Assembly: GCA_900660155.1 (NCBI GenBank)
Contig: CABFPE010000708.1
Coordinates: forward strand, 244,059-308,058
Direction: 5' to 3'
Length of the DNA stretch: 64,000 nucleotides
DNA from: Hofstenia miamia
Lineage: Eukaryota; Xenacoelomorpha; Acoela; Hofsteniidae
Part shown: piece after piece, positions 26,101 to 40,392 of the stretch
How the letters are laid out: each line of letters opens with the position of its first letter
Numbering within the stretch: position 1 is the stretch's first letter
Notes under the pieces: model-generated
The model's database searches: none
What the model saw: the letters and a program-made list of their open reading frames with translations, nothing else
Told to the model about the DNA's origin: nothing
Translations under genes and position numbers: made by a program

Positions 26101-29100
26101 TCTTACTATGAACCCCTTGTTAGTTATCTCCAGAAACTGTGTCTATTCAGTGAGGTAATGCGCTCTGCTGTGACACGTGCAATACTTTCTCCAGATGTTT
26201 ACTCTGAAATGAAATCATGTATGTAAAGTTTTTTTGCCTTAATTGTTTTGTAAATACAATTAAACATTCTCTCATTTTTGTACAACTGCATTGCCATATA
26301 TTATTTGTAGATTTTTTAGCTTGTGCAGATAAGGAAAACGATCTGTGGCGTACATGTCAGGCTACATATGAGGAAAAGTTATCTAAATTAGAAAGTCCTC
26401 CAATGGATGCTATTGATCCTTGTAAGTAACTTGCTCTTTTAAAATTATGCAAATCCTTAGATTTCAACTTCCCTCGTCATATTGTTCACAATTCGTTTTT
26501 GGATGAAATACTGTTTTGGACGGTGAAGCATTTCTTTCCCACCAGCATAGTTACTTGGCTGTTAAATATGTTGCCAGATTCTCAATATAAGGTTTATTAT
26601 ATATGTTTTCTACATATATCTTAATATTTGTTATGAAATTTTTTTTGATTAGCTAAAAAAATTCCTCTTTTAACCTGATTTTGTGTTTTAGCATAGGTTT
26701 CTATTTCGTGCATTAATTTATATAATGAATTTAGTACTTGTATTTTATCTTAAAATTATAGTTCTTCAATTATCCTTTTATGGCATTAGTTTTGTAAGTT
26801 TTTTAATATTTTCAATTTTGTTGATGGACATTGTTTATTGCTGTGAAATATTTATTCATATTTTGACTGCATACAAACTTAGTACAATTTAAATGTGCAA
26901 TGCACAATACTAGTTTTATGAGTTTTTAAATACCTTTCACTGGATCGCATTTTTTTATTTAGATTGAATTTAGTGCTTCATTTTTAAGACACTATACTAG
27001 AATTGCTCTCTGTCTGATGACTACGGATCAAGCAGAAGCGGTGACTAATTCCGTTGTGCATATTAGTGTTCAACTTCTGAGCAATGAGAAGTTGGCGCTT
27101 GACCTTGCAGAAAACAATCAGTTACTTGATATTCTTATTGCTACATTTGCATATCTGATAGGATGTGTACTAGAAGAATGTCTACTAACTCCAAATGATT
27201 CAAGTATATTTATTACTAGATATTCGCATGTATGCACTTCCTTAAGATATTCTCCTATTGTGTATAAATATTTAGGTAGCGGTGGATATCATTTTGTAGC
27301 CAACGCTAGCCATAAAGTCATCAAGGACAATTGTTATTGGCCTACAGCAAGTGATTTAGCTAATATTTTTAATCATAAAACAATTGCAGCGAAGTTTCTT
27401 GAGTCAAAGCCATTGCTTAAAGTTTGGATTGATACCATTTCCAAAATGACAGGTATTGTTTTAGACTGTAGGGTTTAAATTTTGAGATGAAAGTATTTTC
27501 TTTGGTTATTTGTTAACGTTATTCTCTTTACATTTGTAACATAGGAATGAATGTTAACACGAGAATGCTGGATGAACACGTGGTGTATGAAAATCAAGTA
27601 TTCTATTCTTCATTCACATTGGAAATTGAATCCGCTCTTATTCAAATGATATTTCTTCTCAACAATGCAGATAACAATAGGGTTTGCTTTTGCATATTTA
27701 AAATCTTGATATCTAATATTCTTTTCTGATAGAACAGATTCTAAATAAATCTTAATTCGATTTTTAAGGGTAATTGAATGCGTGATGTCTGGGTTTTTGT
27801 AATGTAAGTGGTTGGGTCATTAGCGATAATTTATGCTCCAAATTTCACACATATAATTTATTATTCGCGTGATTGCAACAATTGCTAGTGATGCAAATTT
27901 ATGCAAGAAATTTACGAACTCAATTGTAGAAATCAAGATTGATTTAATCTTTTAGTGACCAACGTTTTTATTTTGGAAAATGATTAAAAATTGAAATTTG
28001 CATAATCCATTGAAGTAAATGTATGATTTTTGAAAAATTTCTATAATTAAAGTTGTAATAAGAATATTTTATCAAACTTTTCCTTTTTAAATTCAATGAT
28101 TTTAGAAACGGAAAGATGAGATCTAAATATAGAATTCAAAATGGTGCACATACATGATAAAAATCAAATGAAGCACTTCACTTTTTTCTATTAGTTGTAC
28201 TGTTACATGTTCAATTAACAAAATGAAACATGTATTCTACGCTTTTAAAAAAATTTATTATAATTTGATGTTCCCAAAAGGGAAACTTCGGATATCAAAA
28301 TATGCATCATTTTTGCAACGTATTCATACCTATTCTTTCTTGTCAAACTGTATTTTTTTCCTGAGAAAATTAACTGTTTAAAATTTTCGAAAATATTTCT
28401 ACATGTGGTTTACAACCAAGATTTGACATTCTCCAATGTTTCCAAATCGGAGCCTCTGCTTGAAAAGTCGAAAAAGTAATGTAAGAATTTTGGAGTATTT
28501 GATGAGTTCATCAGAGAACTCCACAGCCCCAACAATTGATCAAATAATAAACCTAAAGTGTGGATCCTTTGCTGATGAATGGGCTGTGTAAAGAAGAATG
28601 ACAGCTGCGCCTTTACAGTTGCGAGTAGTTGCTATGAGATAACACTGTTTTACAAAGCCTCAAAAAATGTAGCAATAAGATATTAACACAGCTTTGAGTC
28701 ATATGCATGCACAACCAAGGAATATGAGGTGTAGACCATTGACCTCATACAGACCTAAACTACGCAATAGAAAATGGTGCTTGAATTTATTTTCCACCGC
28801 TCTCAATTAGTGATCGCTGTGTATGGGTTCTAAAATCACATTCATCCAGTATAGTTGATCACAATTATTTCCGAATAAAAGTGGCTGAAATACTAGTGAA
28901 TCGTTTTAAAATGCCCGTTATATTTGGAAAATAATTGTTTCATTATTTCCACATAACTAGTTACCAAAGTGACCAACGTTCCCATTTTACGAACATACAA
29001 GTTTCAGGCTGTTTCTGATAAAAAATTATAAGGTTTAAAGGCCTGTAGCAGTTCCTTAACATAGCTTTCACTAAAGTGTTAAGAGATTGTCAACAACGGA

Positions 29101-32100
29101 TTTGTTGATGAAGAAAAAAGAAGAAAACATGAATTTGATTTTCACCTGTGAACGAATTACCGTAAATTTTAACTATTTTGTTAGAAAACGATTGGTTGTT
29201 TATCAGTAAAAATCGTGATTTATCACCCAACCACACTGAATGACGTGTTAAATATATTTATAATAATAACCCAGTAATGAGATAGAAAACAATAAATTTG
29301 GAACTTTTTGCATACCTCATGATAACACCGTGGCTCAAAGTGTCACTTTGTAAATAGTAAAACCACCCGCATTTTCGTCTGCGGTGTTGAATCATTCGCT
29401 ATATATTCTCAACGCTCGGTTGTTCATCTATTCAGAAATGTGGAAAAATTTTTGTATGGTAGTTAGTTTCTTGCAGCTGAGAATTTTAGGGATAAAGTGA
29501 AAAATGTTATCTTCAATCTAGCAGCGTTTCAGAATGATGCATTCTTAGAATTACGAAAACGTTAGCAACGATGTTTTATAGCAACATTAACTGATGTTTA
29601 ATGAAATTTCAAAGCATGTCTATATATTTTACTTTTATGTATTTTTCTGAGAACTTAGTGTAATTTTTACAAATGTAAATATGACAAAATGTATTTCATG
29701 TCAAATTGGTTCATTTAATTCCACTAAAGATTTAAAATTATTTGCTAAACAACAACAGTTGTGTATTGTAATGTGGTTTATATATTGCAATTAATACATC
29801 AGCGCTAAAAGAGTTTTGAGCGTCTTTGGTCTTCACGGTTAGTAATCTACCAAAACTTTTCAATTTTCTCTATTATGCCTGCGCAATTAACTTCTGAAGA
29901 TTTAATTAAATTTGTAGATTGAGGCGCTGCATGCTTTTATTGATTCGCAGAGGTATTGTTATTGCTATCTCAATGCTGTGCTTTTGATGATTCCGAAGTA
30001 TGAGCGAAGTTAATGCTTTTCATTACCGCTTAACACACTAAAAATATTTTCAGAAAATTAAATTATTTACACATTTATATTTGATGACTTGTATCTATAA
30101 GTTAGATATACCTGAGAAATATCAACATCTACTTTATATTTTTCTATTCGAAGTTGTGGTATAACAGTGTGTAAAAAGTTCTTAATTTTGCTCTTACTTT
30201 CAATCTAAATTAAATACAATTCTGCATTTCATGCCAAGACACTTAACTCTTCTTAGATATTCAATAATGCTCTTTCTTATAAATTGTCAAGAATTGCTGT
30301 TGGCAATTGTAGAAATGATGTTGACTATGACGATCCTATGTTGGTTGTTCAAGATATTGATATGATACCGTTTTAGTTTAAATAGCTAAATTGTTTTTTC
30401 TGCTTTACTGTATGATCTTTTTTTATTAGTTTTGAAGTTGCAGGTGTAGTAGCAGTAACGAAGAATTGCAATGAAATGCAAGTTGCCTTTTCGTGTTTAA
30501 TATCAAAAACCTAATTTTTGAAATTGTGCATTACAACTTATATATATATATATATAAGCTCTAGATACTATGGGATTTGTATCCACCACCTTCGCGCTCC
30601 GATTTTCCATAGTGTCAGCGCCCTCTTTGATGCAAAGCCAGAATAATTCGTTTTATCCAAAAATATTTACATTACGGATTTGGAAAGAGGTCTAATTTCT
30701 TATGTATGTGTTTCAAGTTTTTTCAAAAAAATTTTTTTGGACCCGAATTCAGAGCCCTCCGCCATAGTATAATGCGCCCGTATATATTTTTTGTATCCAA
30801 CGCCTTGTAGATATTTGAAAATTTTGTATCCAAAGCCCATATATATATACTGGGATTCTACCGTTTTCGCTAAAAATTAGTTGTTTAGAAACTACTGGTA
30901 AACATGTTGGAGGTCTGCTCTGAAGCTCTTATTGATTTTGCTTCTGCTGTCAATATTGGAGAAAAGGTTAGCCCTTGTTTAATAAGGATGAAGTATGTTT
31001 TATTGTTTATTTTCCTACGTTTTTTATTGTATAATTTATGCTTCTTTAGCCCTTTTTTACCTGATCTACAATGACATAGGGATTTTTATTTTTATAATAA
31101 AAAGTCAAATATTAGCAATAATTGAAAAAATACCATTTGTAGCCTGACAACATTTTAGGCATGTGCCTCTGGTTGTTTCTTGTTTGGGTATATATGTGTA
31201 TAGACATTATGGTTTTACTATTTCTTAAGAATTGAATTCATGAGTTCATTCTTGATCTTTGTCAATATTTTTCTTACTACAGCGCAGTTTTGGCATTGAA
31301 TGTAATCTGTGATTATCACTGCTACTATGCACTTGAAGATTAGATTGAGCTGTTTACTTTTTTGAAAATGAGACCTAATAATTCCAGCAGTAGAATACCC
31401 ACAATATTTTACGATTTCCAATTTCGAAAATCTCCCTAATTTGGTATTTTTCTTTGTACTGATTTTTTCCTTCTTCTAGTTTTGGCAGCTTCTCCCGAAT
31501 TCCACCGTTCTCGAATTTAACACCAATTCTCGGTCTCATAGCTGCAAAATGAGCTTTCCAATTCCCTACGATCGCAACTTTTGACAATTGTGCAACTCAC
31601 TGTCCGTGACAAATTTCTAGTTCGATTATGTAACCGGTTACCACGCTGACCGACTATAATAGAAATTACTCAAAAAAGGCGCACTAAATTTGATTGGGAA
31701 TTCAATCCTGGAAAGCTGTGACTAGGCGCTTTTACATTTCCGTTTTGACTTATAGACTGTATTCAAAGAGAGTTTTTGATAGAAATTGATGGGTATTCGT
31801 CAATATTTTTCTTGATATATTAGCTGTAATTTTCTTGATTTATAATATGCCTGTATTATGAGCTGATACAATGCAATTTATATGTGTATGAACGTATGTG
31901 TTAAAACATTTACACTTATAACAATTATTTCGGAATATGTACGCAATACTCTTAAAAATATATCTCTATATGCATAGTATGTGATTTGCCGCCATTTAGT
32001 TCGATTTAGGTCTCATGTTGCCTAATTCCACAATTTGACAGTTCTCTAATTCCAGATGTTTGATCGGCCACATATTCTGACCAGAAGTGATTGACTGAAT

Positions 32101-35100
32101 CAGAACTGTTTTTCCATTAATCAGTTATTTATCAAACTCAATAAAACTATTAACAGCAGGATTGTTCTTAATTTTGTTAAACATTCAATAGAAATGATGC
32201 AAAATGTCTTAATGTTTGTAGAAAAGTCGAAGCCCATCTGGAGATTGCGAATTGTTTGTTTGCTAGTTGTTGCTCTTCTTTCTTTTGCATATTTAATTTT
32301 TGAACTAAATCATGATCAGCGATGGTCATGGGTGAAACTTTAGGCCCAACCTGAATCCATTCTTGGCTAATTTGGCCCATTTTTATAATAATTGTCAAAT
32401 AAATTCCCCAATTTGGTGGCTTTCTACACCAAAATGTCGTATGTAAGAAACTTCGAATAAAATCTACACACTGAAATTAGAAGAGTGCAGGACACTTTTA
32501 GAAGAGTGCAGGACACTAATGCATAGCTTCAAAATGCATATTTGATTTTTCACCATATTGTTCATAATTTATATAGCATTCACTGCATCTTCTTAACTTG
32601 CATTCACTGTTGCGTAATAGTAAGTTTTTTAAATTTCGGCCTATCTTTTCATACTTCGACCCAAGCTCGGCCCAGACCTTTTCTGGGCTGACCCAAACTC
32701 TACCCATGTTTGATCCGGAAAGATTTCAAATGTATTATCATTATATGGTTTATACTTCAAGTCATGGAAGTAAACGGATCGATCCGTGCAATGGAAATTA
32801 CGTAACATCCACACAGTAATATTTAACTATTTATATAACAGTATATCCATTCGTGAATAATATTTGGGTCTTTTCGGGTTGTTTGTCAAAATACCTGACC
32901 GGCTGGTCACAGCACCTTAGACATCGGAAGTTTTCGGTACTGTTTTAAGGACATTAGTCAATACTAAGCAATAAGTTATATATTATAAGGTAGAAACAAT
33001 TTTCTCAAATCACTGGAAATTTGGGCAAATCTATGCGTAAATATTTGTAATAAAAATTATCCTAATGCCTTGAAGTACATGTAAATACTAACTTTTCTAG
33101 CAAAAACCCTCAAATTTTACCTAGTCCTAATGTTCAAATGTTTTCTGTAGGCAGACCACGGCGCGCCTGAACGGGTCGGCGACTGAACGTGAACTAAGGT
33201 GAAAATGAAAAAGGAGAAAAGCTCTACCGCGTGAAGTTGTCAGATTGTAGATATCTTAAGTTTGCAAATTTTTTATAGAAATCATTATAAATTGTAAAAT
33301 AAATTCTTCTGGCAATTGGGTTTAAACCTTTATCTATCACATCTTTTTGAAAACTAACAAATTCACAATTTTTTAACACTATTTCAGGCACGAAATGACT
33401 GCAACTATTTAATTTTAGGTGGTTCGTGATCAAGTGTCTTTCCATTTACCTCTTCATCGTTATTTTTCTACTTTTCTTTCGACGGCAATAGCGAAATGCA
33501 ATTATTCGTTCGTGGATCTTCCCGTTGATCTTGATTTTTATCGAAAAGTTCTTTACCACCCTTTACAAATAATGGTGCATTTTCAATAGTAGTATATGCT
33601 CAGTTTTGTATTTGAAATACAGTATTAAGGCATAGATATATTTACCTTTCAAAGCGTAATCTAGAGTTCTGTGTAACCATCTAGTCCTATAGAATTCAAC
33701 CTTAAGTTGAGGAAACTGGGACTAATGGTGTGCAAATAGACTATGGGATCTTCAAATTTATTGAGACTTTAACATGGTAGTACTAACTCCAAATACAATG
33801 GTAGTAAATGAGACTGATAAAATGCTGGTCCCGGTGACCCTAGTGCACTTTTGTTCAGGTCAGTATTTTTCATTTTAGCCTCCAAGTGACTATTACGGGG
33901 ATCTATACATACATCGTAGTTCACTGATTTTGAGGCATCGTTTCCGAATTTTCCTGATTTAATCTCGTTGGTTTAGGCATGTATTGTTGAAATTAACAGT
34001 AAAATGTGGGTCCGAAGTGGGAAGTCAATGCTGCTTCAAGTCAGTGCCTATCTTCAGAGTCACTTCACATACCTGTTTGTTGATCCAGATGTTTTCATTT
34101 TACAGGTCTTATATCCAATTTATTTGTTTATACTTGTTTATTTTAAAGTAAACTATATTTTTTACAAACTATCTTTTGCATATACGATATTACGCTTATC
34201 AACGACTATATTTTCGACCTATATTGTATTGCAAATTGACCTTTTGTTAATCATAACCATTATTTAACCATTTTTTTCAAAAGCGCATTTTATAAAATAA
34301 CTTTTTAAGTTTTAGTTTTTAAGATTTAATTTTAGTTTCAGTGATCAATTAAGTGGAAGTATTAGTCTGTATCTATCATTTTTGTAACTCATATATTTAG
34401 CTAGGAGCAATTACCCTCGAGCCCGATTGGTTTATTTTGCGGGTGTTGGATTTTTTCTCTGTCAAGGAATTCTTTCAACTTGGAGTTGACGCGCGTAACC
34501 CGCGACTGTCGTCTGCTACTGAGTCTGATATGCTCTATGGTGCCTTAATGCTATTCGGTGTAATTCTGACCAACAGAATTCAATTAGGTTCTAACGTGCG
34601 CATCTGTACCTGTGTTTCATTTAAGACATTTTAGGAATGGACTCCTCTCAGGCCACTAAGTTAGAACTTCTCACTCTTCTTTCATTTTCGGATTGTACGC
34701 ACAGTCAGTTAACGGAATCTCTTGAGAGAAATCGATTGGCTGCTCATTCCAATGGTAGGTTTAATCCCTTCAACGTATTCGATCTTTAAAACCAAATTCA
34801 CTCGTTTAATATTCTGTTATTGAAAGTATAAACATTTAAATGCAAAGCATTTGCGCATTAAAGGAGCCATACACTTAACTTTCGCTTGTCAAAACCAAGT
34901 TATATGTAGCTGTGGAAAATTTCTCTATCTTTTTTGCACTAGCTTTCCAAGTTTTCAACAAATGCATAGAAAATACTAGTTTTTATCGACTATTCCTTTT
35001 CTAAATATAATTCATGCCATTCCTTTAAAGAAAAACCGAATTCCAACTCTAGAAGCTATAGTTATGAAAAATACAATGGCAGTCTCCAATTATAAAAAAT

Positions 35101-38100
35101 TTCTTTGATTTGTTGGTTGTGACCCTCTAAGTCAAGACTTTTCATTGGGACGTATTTTGTGATTTTTGGGGTGAGCATTGAAGGATATGTGTACTGGAGG
35201 TGCCCTGGCCCGAATATTGTAAATCTATAGTAGCTATCTTCAGGGTATATTAAAATTTTGGAAATATGGGGTGAATACATATATGTTACATTGAAATTTT
35301 AGAAATTAGTTGGTGAATGATATTTTGAGGTATGGCAAGAGGGGTGAATCTGTCAAGCATGCCTGAGAACCTTCGCTGTAAGTAATAGGAGTTTGTAAGA
35401 TTTAATGTATTTAGCGAATCGGTAGAAATATCTCAATAACGCTTCATGCAAAATTTCAAATTATTTGCAACTTGATAAACTTATTTAAAATGGCCCTATT
35501 AAATTGTGAACCTTTTAATCATTAAAGTACAAAATCGTAGTGAATCAATGAGAAATTTAGAGTTATTTCTCAAAGTCCTTGGATTTTTCTAATGCAGTTT
35601 TTTACTCCTTAGATGAAGAGAAGTTTTTGTCGGAAATTGCAGTTTACAATCCACCTTCTTTTCAATCGGATTCCACAATGAAGCAAGGAATGTATGTGCC
35701 GAAAAAATCTGCTTGGCTTCAGCTTTTTGATCCTATTCATTCTTATCTCCGGTCTTGCTCTCGTGGAGATTATCGATCCTCGATTTCGCGATTCTCGAAA
35801 TTGTAAGTTTGCTTCTTTTACTTTGTAAATCTCTAAAATGTTAGCATATTTCCCCACAGTCGTCACTGGTAGGATGCGGCCGTTTAGTAGGCCTCAAATT
35901 GCAATAAAATTGTTTAATCTCCAAAAATAGAAATATAGCTTATTATAAATAATTTTTAGCAAATTTTGTCATCCAAGTTTGGAATTTGGAGCCTTTAGAG
36001 GCTCCAACATATTAAAATAACAAGGTAATTATATAAATAAAAAATTGCGGCCCAAAATTAGAAAAAAATATATTTAATAAAGAATTTTAGAGAATTTTGG
36101 ATGCCCAATATTTATACAGGTACAAAATATTAAGTAAAAAGTATCTAGATACACCAAAGCGGTTGTTGAAAATGTAATACATAAAATTGGAGGGCGGATT
36201 GGCATTTCGCACACTGGGCCCCCTTTTATTGGTGCTACCCGAATTCTTTTATAAATTAGTATTAAATTTCTTCTTTGTTTGTAACTCTAAATTCTTCTTT
36301 TTTTCGTGGAAATTATTCGACCAGTGATTCTATTCTTGAATGTCATGGAAAATAAATTCAAAATCTACCACAATATTAGTAGATGTTTGAATCCCTGGTC
36401 TCGTTGTTTGGCAAGTATATTTCTTCTCTTTGCTGTCAATTGACGATTTTGTGTAAAAATCAGTTAGTAATACACTTATTTTAACATTAATATACGTTGT
36501 TTCATATATATATATATATATATATATTTGGAATGTTTATACAAAGTGCACTGAAGCAATCTCATCCAGTGCTTTTACAGAATAAAATGAAGCGGTATTT
36601 AGTTCGGGAGTCTTCCATCTAAGAGGATGTTCTTTAATCGTATATTTTGAAAATGATTGTACCATAATATTTCAAAATTCATTTTTGCTACAACAACTTC
36701 TTAATCCAAAAATTATTCTGAATTAGTTACCATGACTTCTCTATACTATTTTCAGGTGGAATACACTAATTATATTGCCTACTTCTCCACTTTTTTCATC
36801 ACATACTTTTTTACGTGGGTATCAGACAATCACTACGATTCAATTCCAACTTTGAAATTTAATTACATACATTATTATATTGTTTAAAATGTTTTAAATT
36901 AAAGAGCTTTTGGTTTTTCATTTAATTAAATATATTGTGCATAACATTGGTTTATTTATTAGTGCATTCAGCGAGCGATTAACATTTTCTGAAGATTTAT
37001 GGCCACCTTATCGTCCATACGTTCCTCCAATGAAGCAATATCAACAATTGGAGAAAATTTTCGCTTCCAAGGCTTTCCACGCAGTCATTTATATTGTATT
37101 CTACAAGGTACGTAAGTGTCAATAGCATAAATATCTAATCATAAGTAACGTTTTCTTCAAATTATGTTGGCATTTCACAAACACATTCCAAAATTTTCTT
37201 GGAACAGTTATTGCCGTTTCATTCCAGTGTTCTAGATAATCACTTTGACATAATTTTTGTACTTTTTCAAAAAATAAGCAACATCGTCTTTTGCTAGGTA
37301 TGTAGAGAATATATCTAACACTAATATATGTGTTTGCAATGTGGCAAGAGACATAAAAAGTAAAATTGTGAGAAAATTGTAAGTATACAAAATGTGTATT
37401 TTCACTGTTGCTCCTTTTCATATAATTACCAAAACAAGAAGTTTAAAGTTAATGTGTGTTCCTATTATCGACTTTTATCAGCCGATTTTAGTCGGGAATA
37501 CGATTATTTTTGTTCACATTGTCGATTTTTTATCACATCATGAAGTGTCATTTCATAAAAATCGGTTGTGGGAACATTTTCCCAACTCCAAATATATTTT
37601 GATTGACAGTGGAAGAATAACATCTGTTGTGATAAATACGCATTGAAATGTAAATAATACTTGCTTTTTTTGAAGTTGAAATATTTTAACTTCAATATCG
37701 GCGGTTGTTCTCAAGTATCTATCCGACTCGTGTTTTAGTATGGTTCCCACTATCGACTTTTTATCAGATGAAAAATTATCAGATTACTGGAATTGCTTTT
37801 TGTCAAAAATTCTACTGGAGCATTCCCAAAATCGACTTTTTTCAGCTCATAAAAATGCAGAGAGTGTTCAGATTTTTATCACCGATTTCTTAACAGATGA
37901 TAAAAGTGGGAACATAGTTTTAGACTAAAGTGTCTATTGAACTTTCCTTTTTTTAGGTATTGAAGGTAATGCTCTTATATATCACGATTCGTTCAATTGA
38001 AGGGTGAATGTAAATTGCTACTCTTCTTGAGAAGTGATAATGCATTATCACTTACGATATCACTTGTTGCAAAATTTTTCCTTATTAGCAAAGAGAAATG

Positions 38101-40350
38101 TCTTGGTAAGGTGTTATAGATCTTTTGATGATATTCCAATTAGATGTAAAATTATATATACTGCGATTAGGTTCATTTGGCATTTATTTTTTAGTTGGCC
38201 GCATGTGTTATTCCATTGTATTTTTAGTTTTTGTATGGAAAAGATTCGGTTTGCGAAGACATTCTGGGAATCGCTTTGCATTTGCTTTCGTTGTGCCTTG
38301 ATACCGTCCATAATGTTGAAACGCAGGTAAACATACTCTGTGGGGTTTACTTCAATGCCACTTTGTGAATTGTGCATCCTTTCTTGTTATTTTGTTCAAT
38401 TTTCGCTTTCATAATTGAAAAAAAATTGATAAATCTAATGGGACTTCATAGTTTTTTTTAAAATTCATTAAAGCAACAGACTGTGAATGTTTTGGAATAA
38501 ATACAGTTAGATTTGTTTCGCATTGCGACACAGAAATATATACTGATCAGCACTCCATGCAGCACCTTAAGATTTTTACTCCTTAATTTTTTTGTACAGG
38601 TTTATATGGAAGTGCTCTTAATTGTTGTTTGGCATAATGTAGATTCTCTATCGATATCAAATATTTACCAGCTAATAAACAAATTTATAATTCATTCCCG
38701 GGCAGACTTATATAGGTGGGAATTCATAATTATATTGAAGGACAGTTTGAGCTAAAGCCCTATATAAGCTGTCTTTATTACTCTTTTATGGAATATTCCA
38801 GTCTACTCTGTAATTCATGCATAAATTTTCATTGATAATTTCATTTTTAAAAGCTGAAAATGTCTCTGTCCTCAACATTAGCTTTAGAATATTATTTTGT
38901 TCAAATTCAGCATCAGGTTTTATCCTTTGCATTCTAGATTTTTGATATTGACTAGTAATTTATATCAAATTCCTGTATTTTTGCCTGTTTTTATCGTTCT
39001 CTGCATGAATTGCATTTTCTTTTTTTGTATCTTATCACAAACATTCAGCTTTTATTTGACCTAAATTTCCTTAAATATCACAAAATTCTAATAAACAAAT
39101 ATCAATCTCATTAACATATTTATAGTCATTAATAGTACGTTTATGAAAATAATTCATTGCAAGACAATTATAAAATTGATCAGAGACTAATAATTTTTTT
39201 AAATATAGTTGAAAATTTTAGTTTGTTGCAGTGACCTGGGTAACAAGTATGTTGAAAATATAGCTTATAATATGCATACTCACCTTTATTAATTACAGTT
39301 AGTGAGATAATATCGAAAATTAAATTGAAATACTCCTTCATTATATATTTCCCAAACAACACCACAAATGTTCTTATGGGCTGTTTACAGATTTGACATG
39401 TCTTTAAGGGCACGTGTAGTTTTCATTCAAATTATACTCAAACATGGACAACTGAGTGTTTCATTTTATATTTTGATAATTTTTGCTTCTCATCTCACTT
39501 GCAAACATCTAGGTTTCACAACTGAAGTTTGATGGTCCTGTTCGAGATTACAACTATTTCAACTGGTTTCGCAGCAACAACATTCTTGTCAACTGTGTGC
39601 ACGAAATCAAAGAAGTCATTTCAAGCACGTCCTCTAGGGAAGGTTCTAGTTAAAGTTTTGCTATAAATTTTTAACTATTTCCAATGCCAATCTTTTTATC
39701 GAATAAGTCGTCTTCTTGATTCACTATTTGAGTTATCTGCTGTTCATGTCAGTCTCTCTTCTATATGCACGAATAGTTTCTATTGGAGATCTGTTGTTAA
39801 TAATCTCACGCAAAGAGCTTTAATATTTTCTTCCATCTAAAAATGTGGTGAAAACCGTAGTGAAATATATTGAGTTATGAAATTGAAATATTTATGGAAT
39901 GAACATGAATAAGAAAATAACTATCGATGTTTTCATTTCAGCATCCCACATTAGACTTGTCAACGACGCGAAATTTTTAAGCTCGCCTCGTTTTACTTTT
40001 GAGTATTTTCGGCTAGGCTCGCCACATTGAAACATTCAATGAGGCTCGTTTTAGCTCGATATTTTTTGAAATATTGCGCTCTCTGAATTTTTTACATAGT
40101 TATTCCTATTTTTTTAATAAACAATTTAATATATGATTATAAAAAAGGTATATTGAATGAAAAAATAAGATATACCTGCATAAAAAAATTAAAAAGCTGA
40201 ACTACAAATTTGTTTGGCTTAATAAATGCTGGTTTTGGGCTCGTTGTACGTCCAATGCAGTGCCGAAGCTCGGCTCGTTGACAAGTCTGTCCTACATAGT
40301 AATAGTTTTCTTCAAATTTAACGTTACACCCTCTTTCTCTCTCCCTCTCG

Positions 40351-40392
<42 letters not shown>

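Noticed and set aside
38034-38330. 98-codon + frame overlapping exon 16
   Set aside because: It is in another frame; the frame giving [14 protein letters not shown] matches the family and both neighbouring phases.
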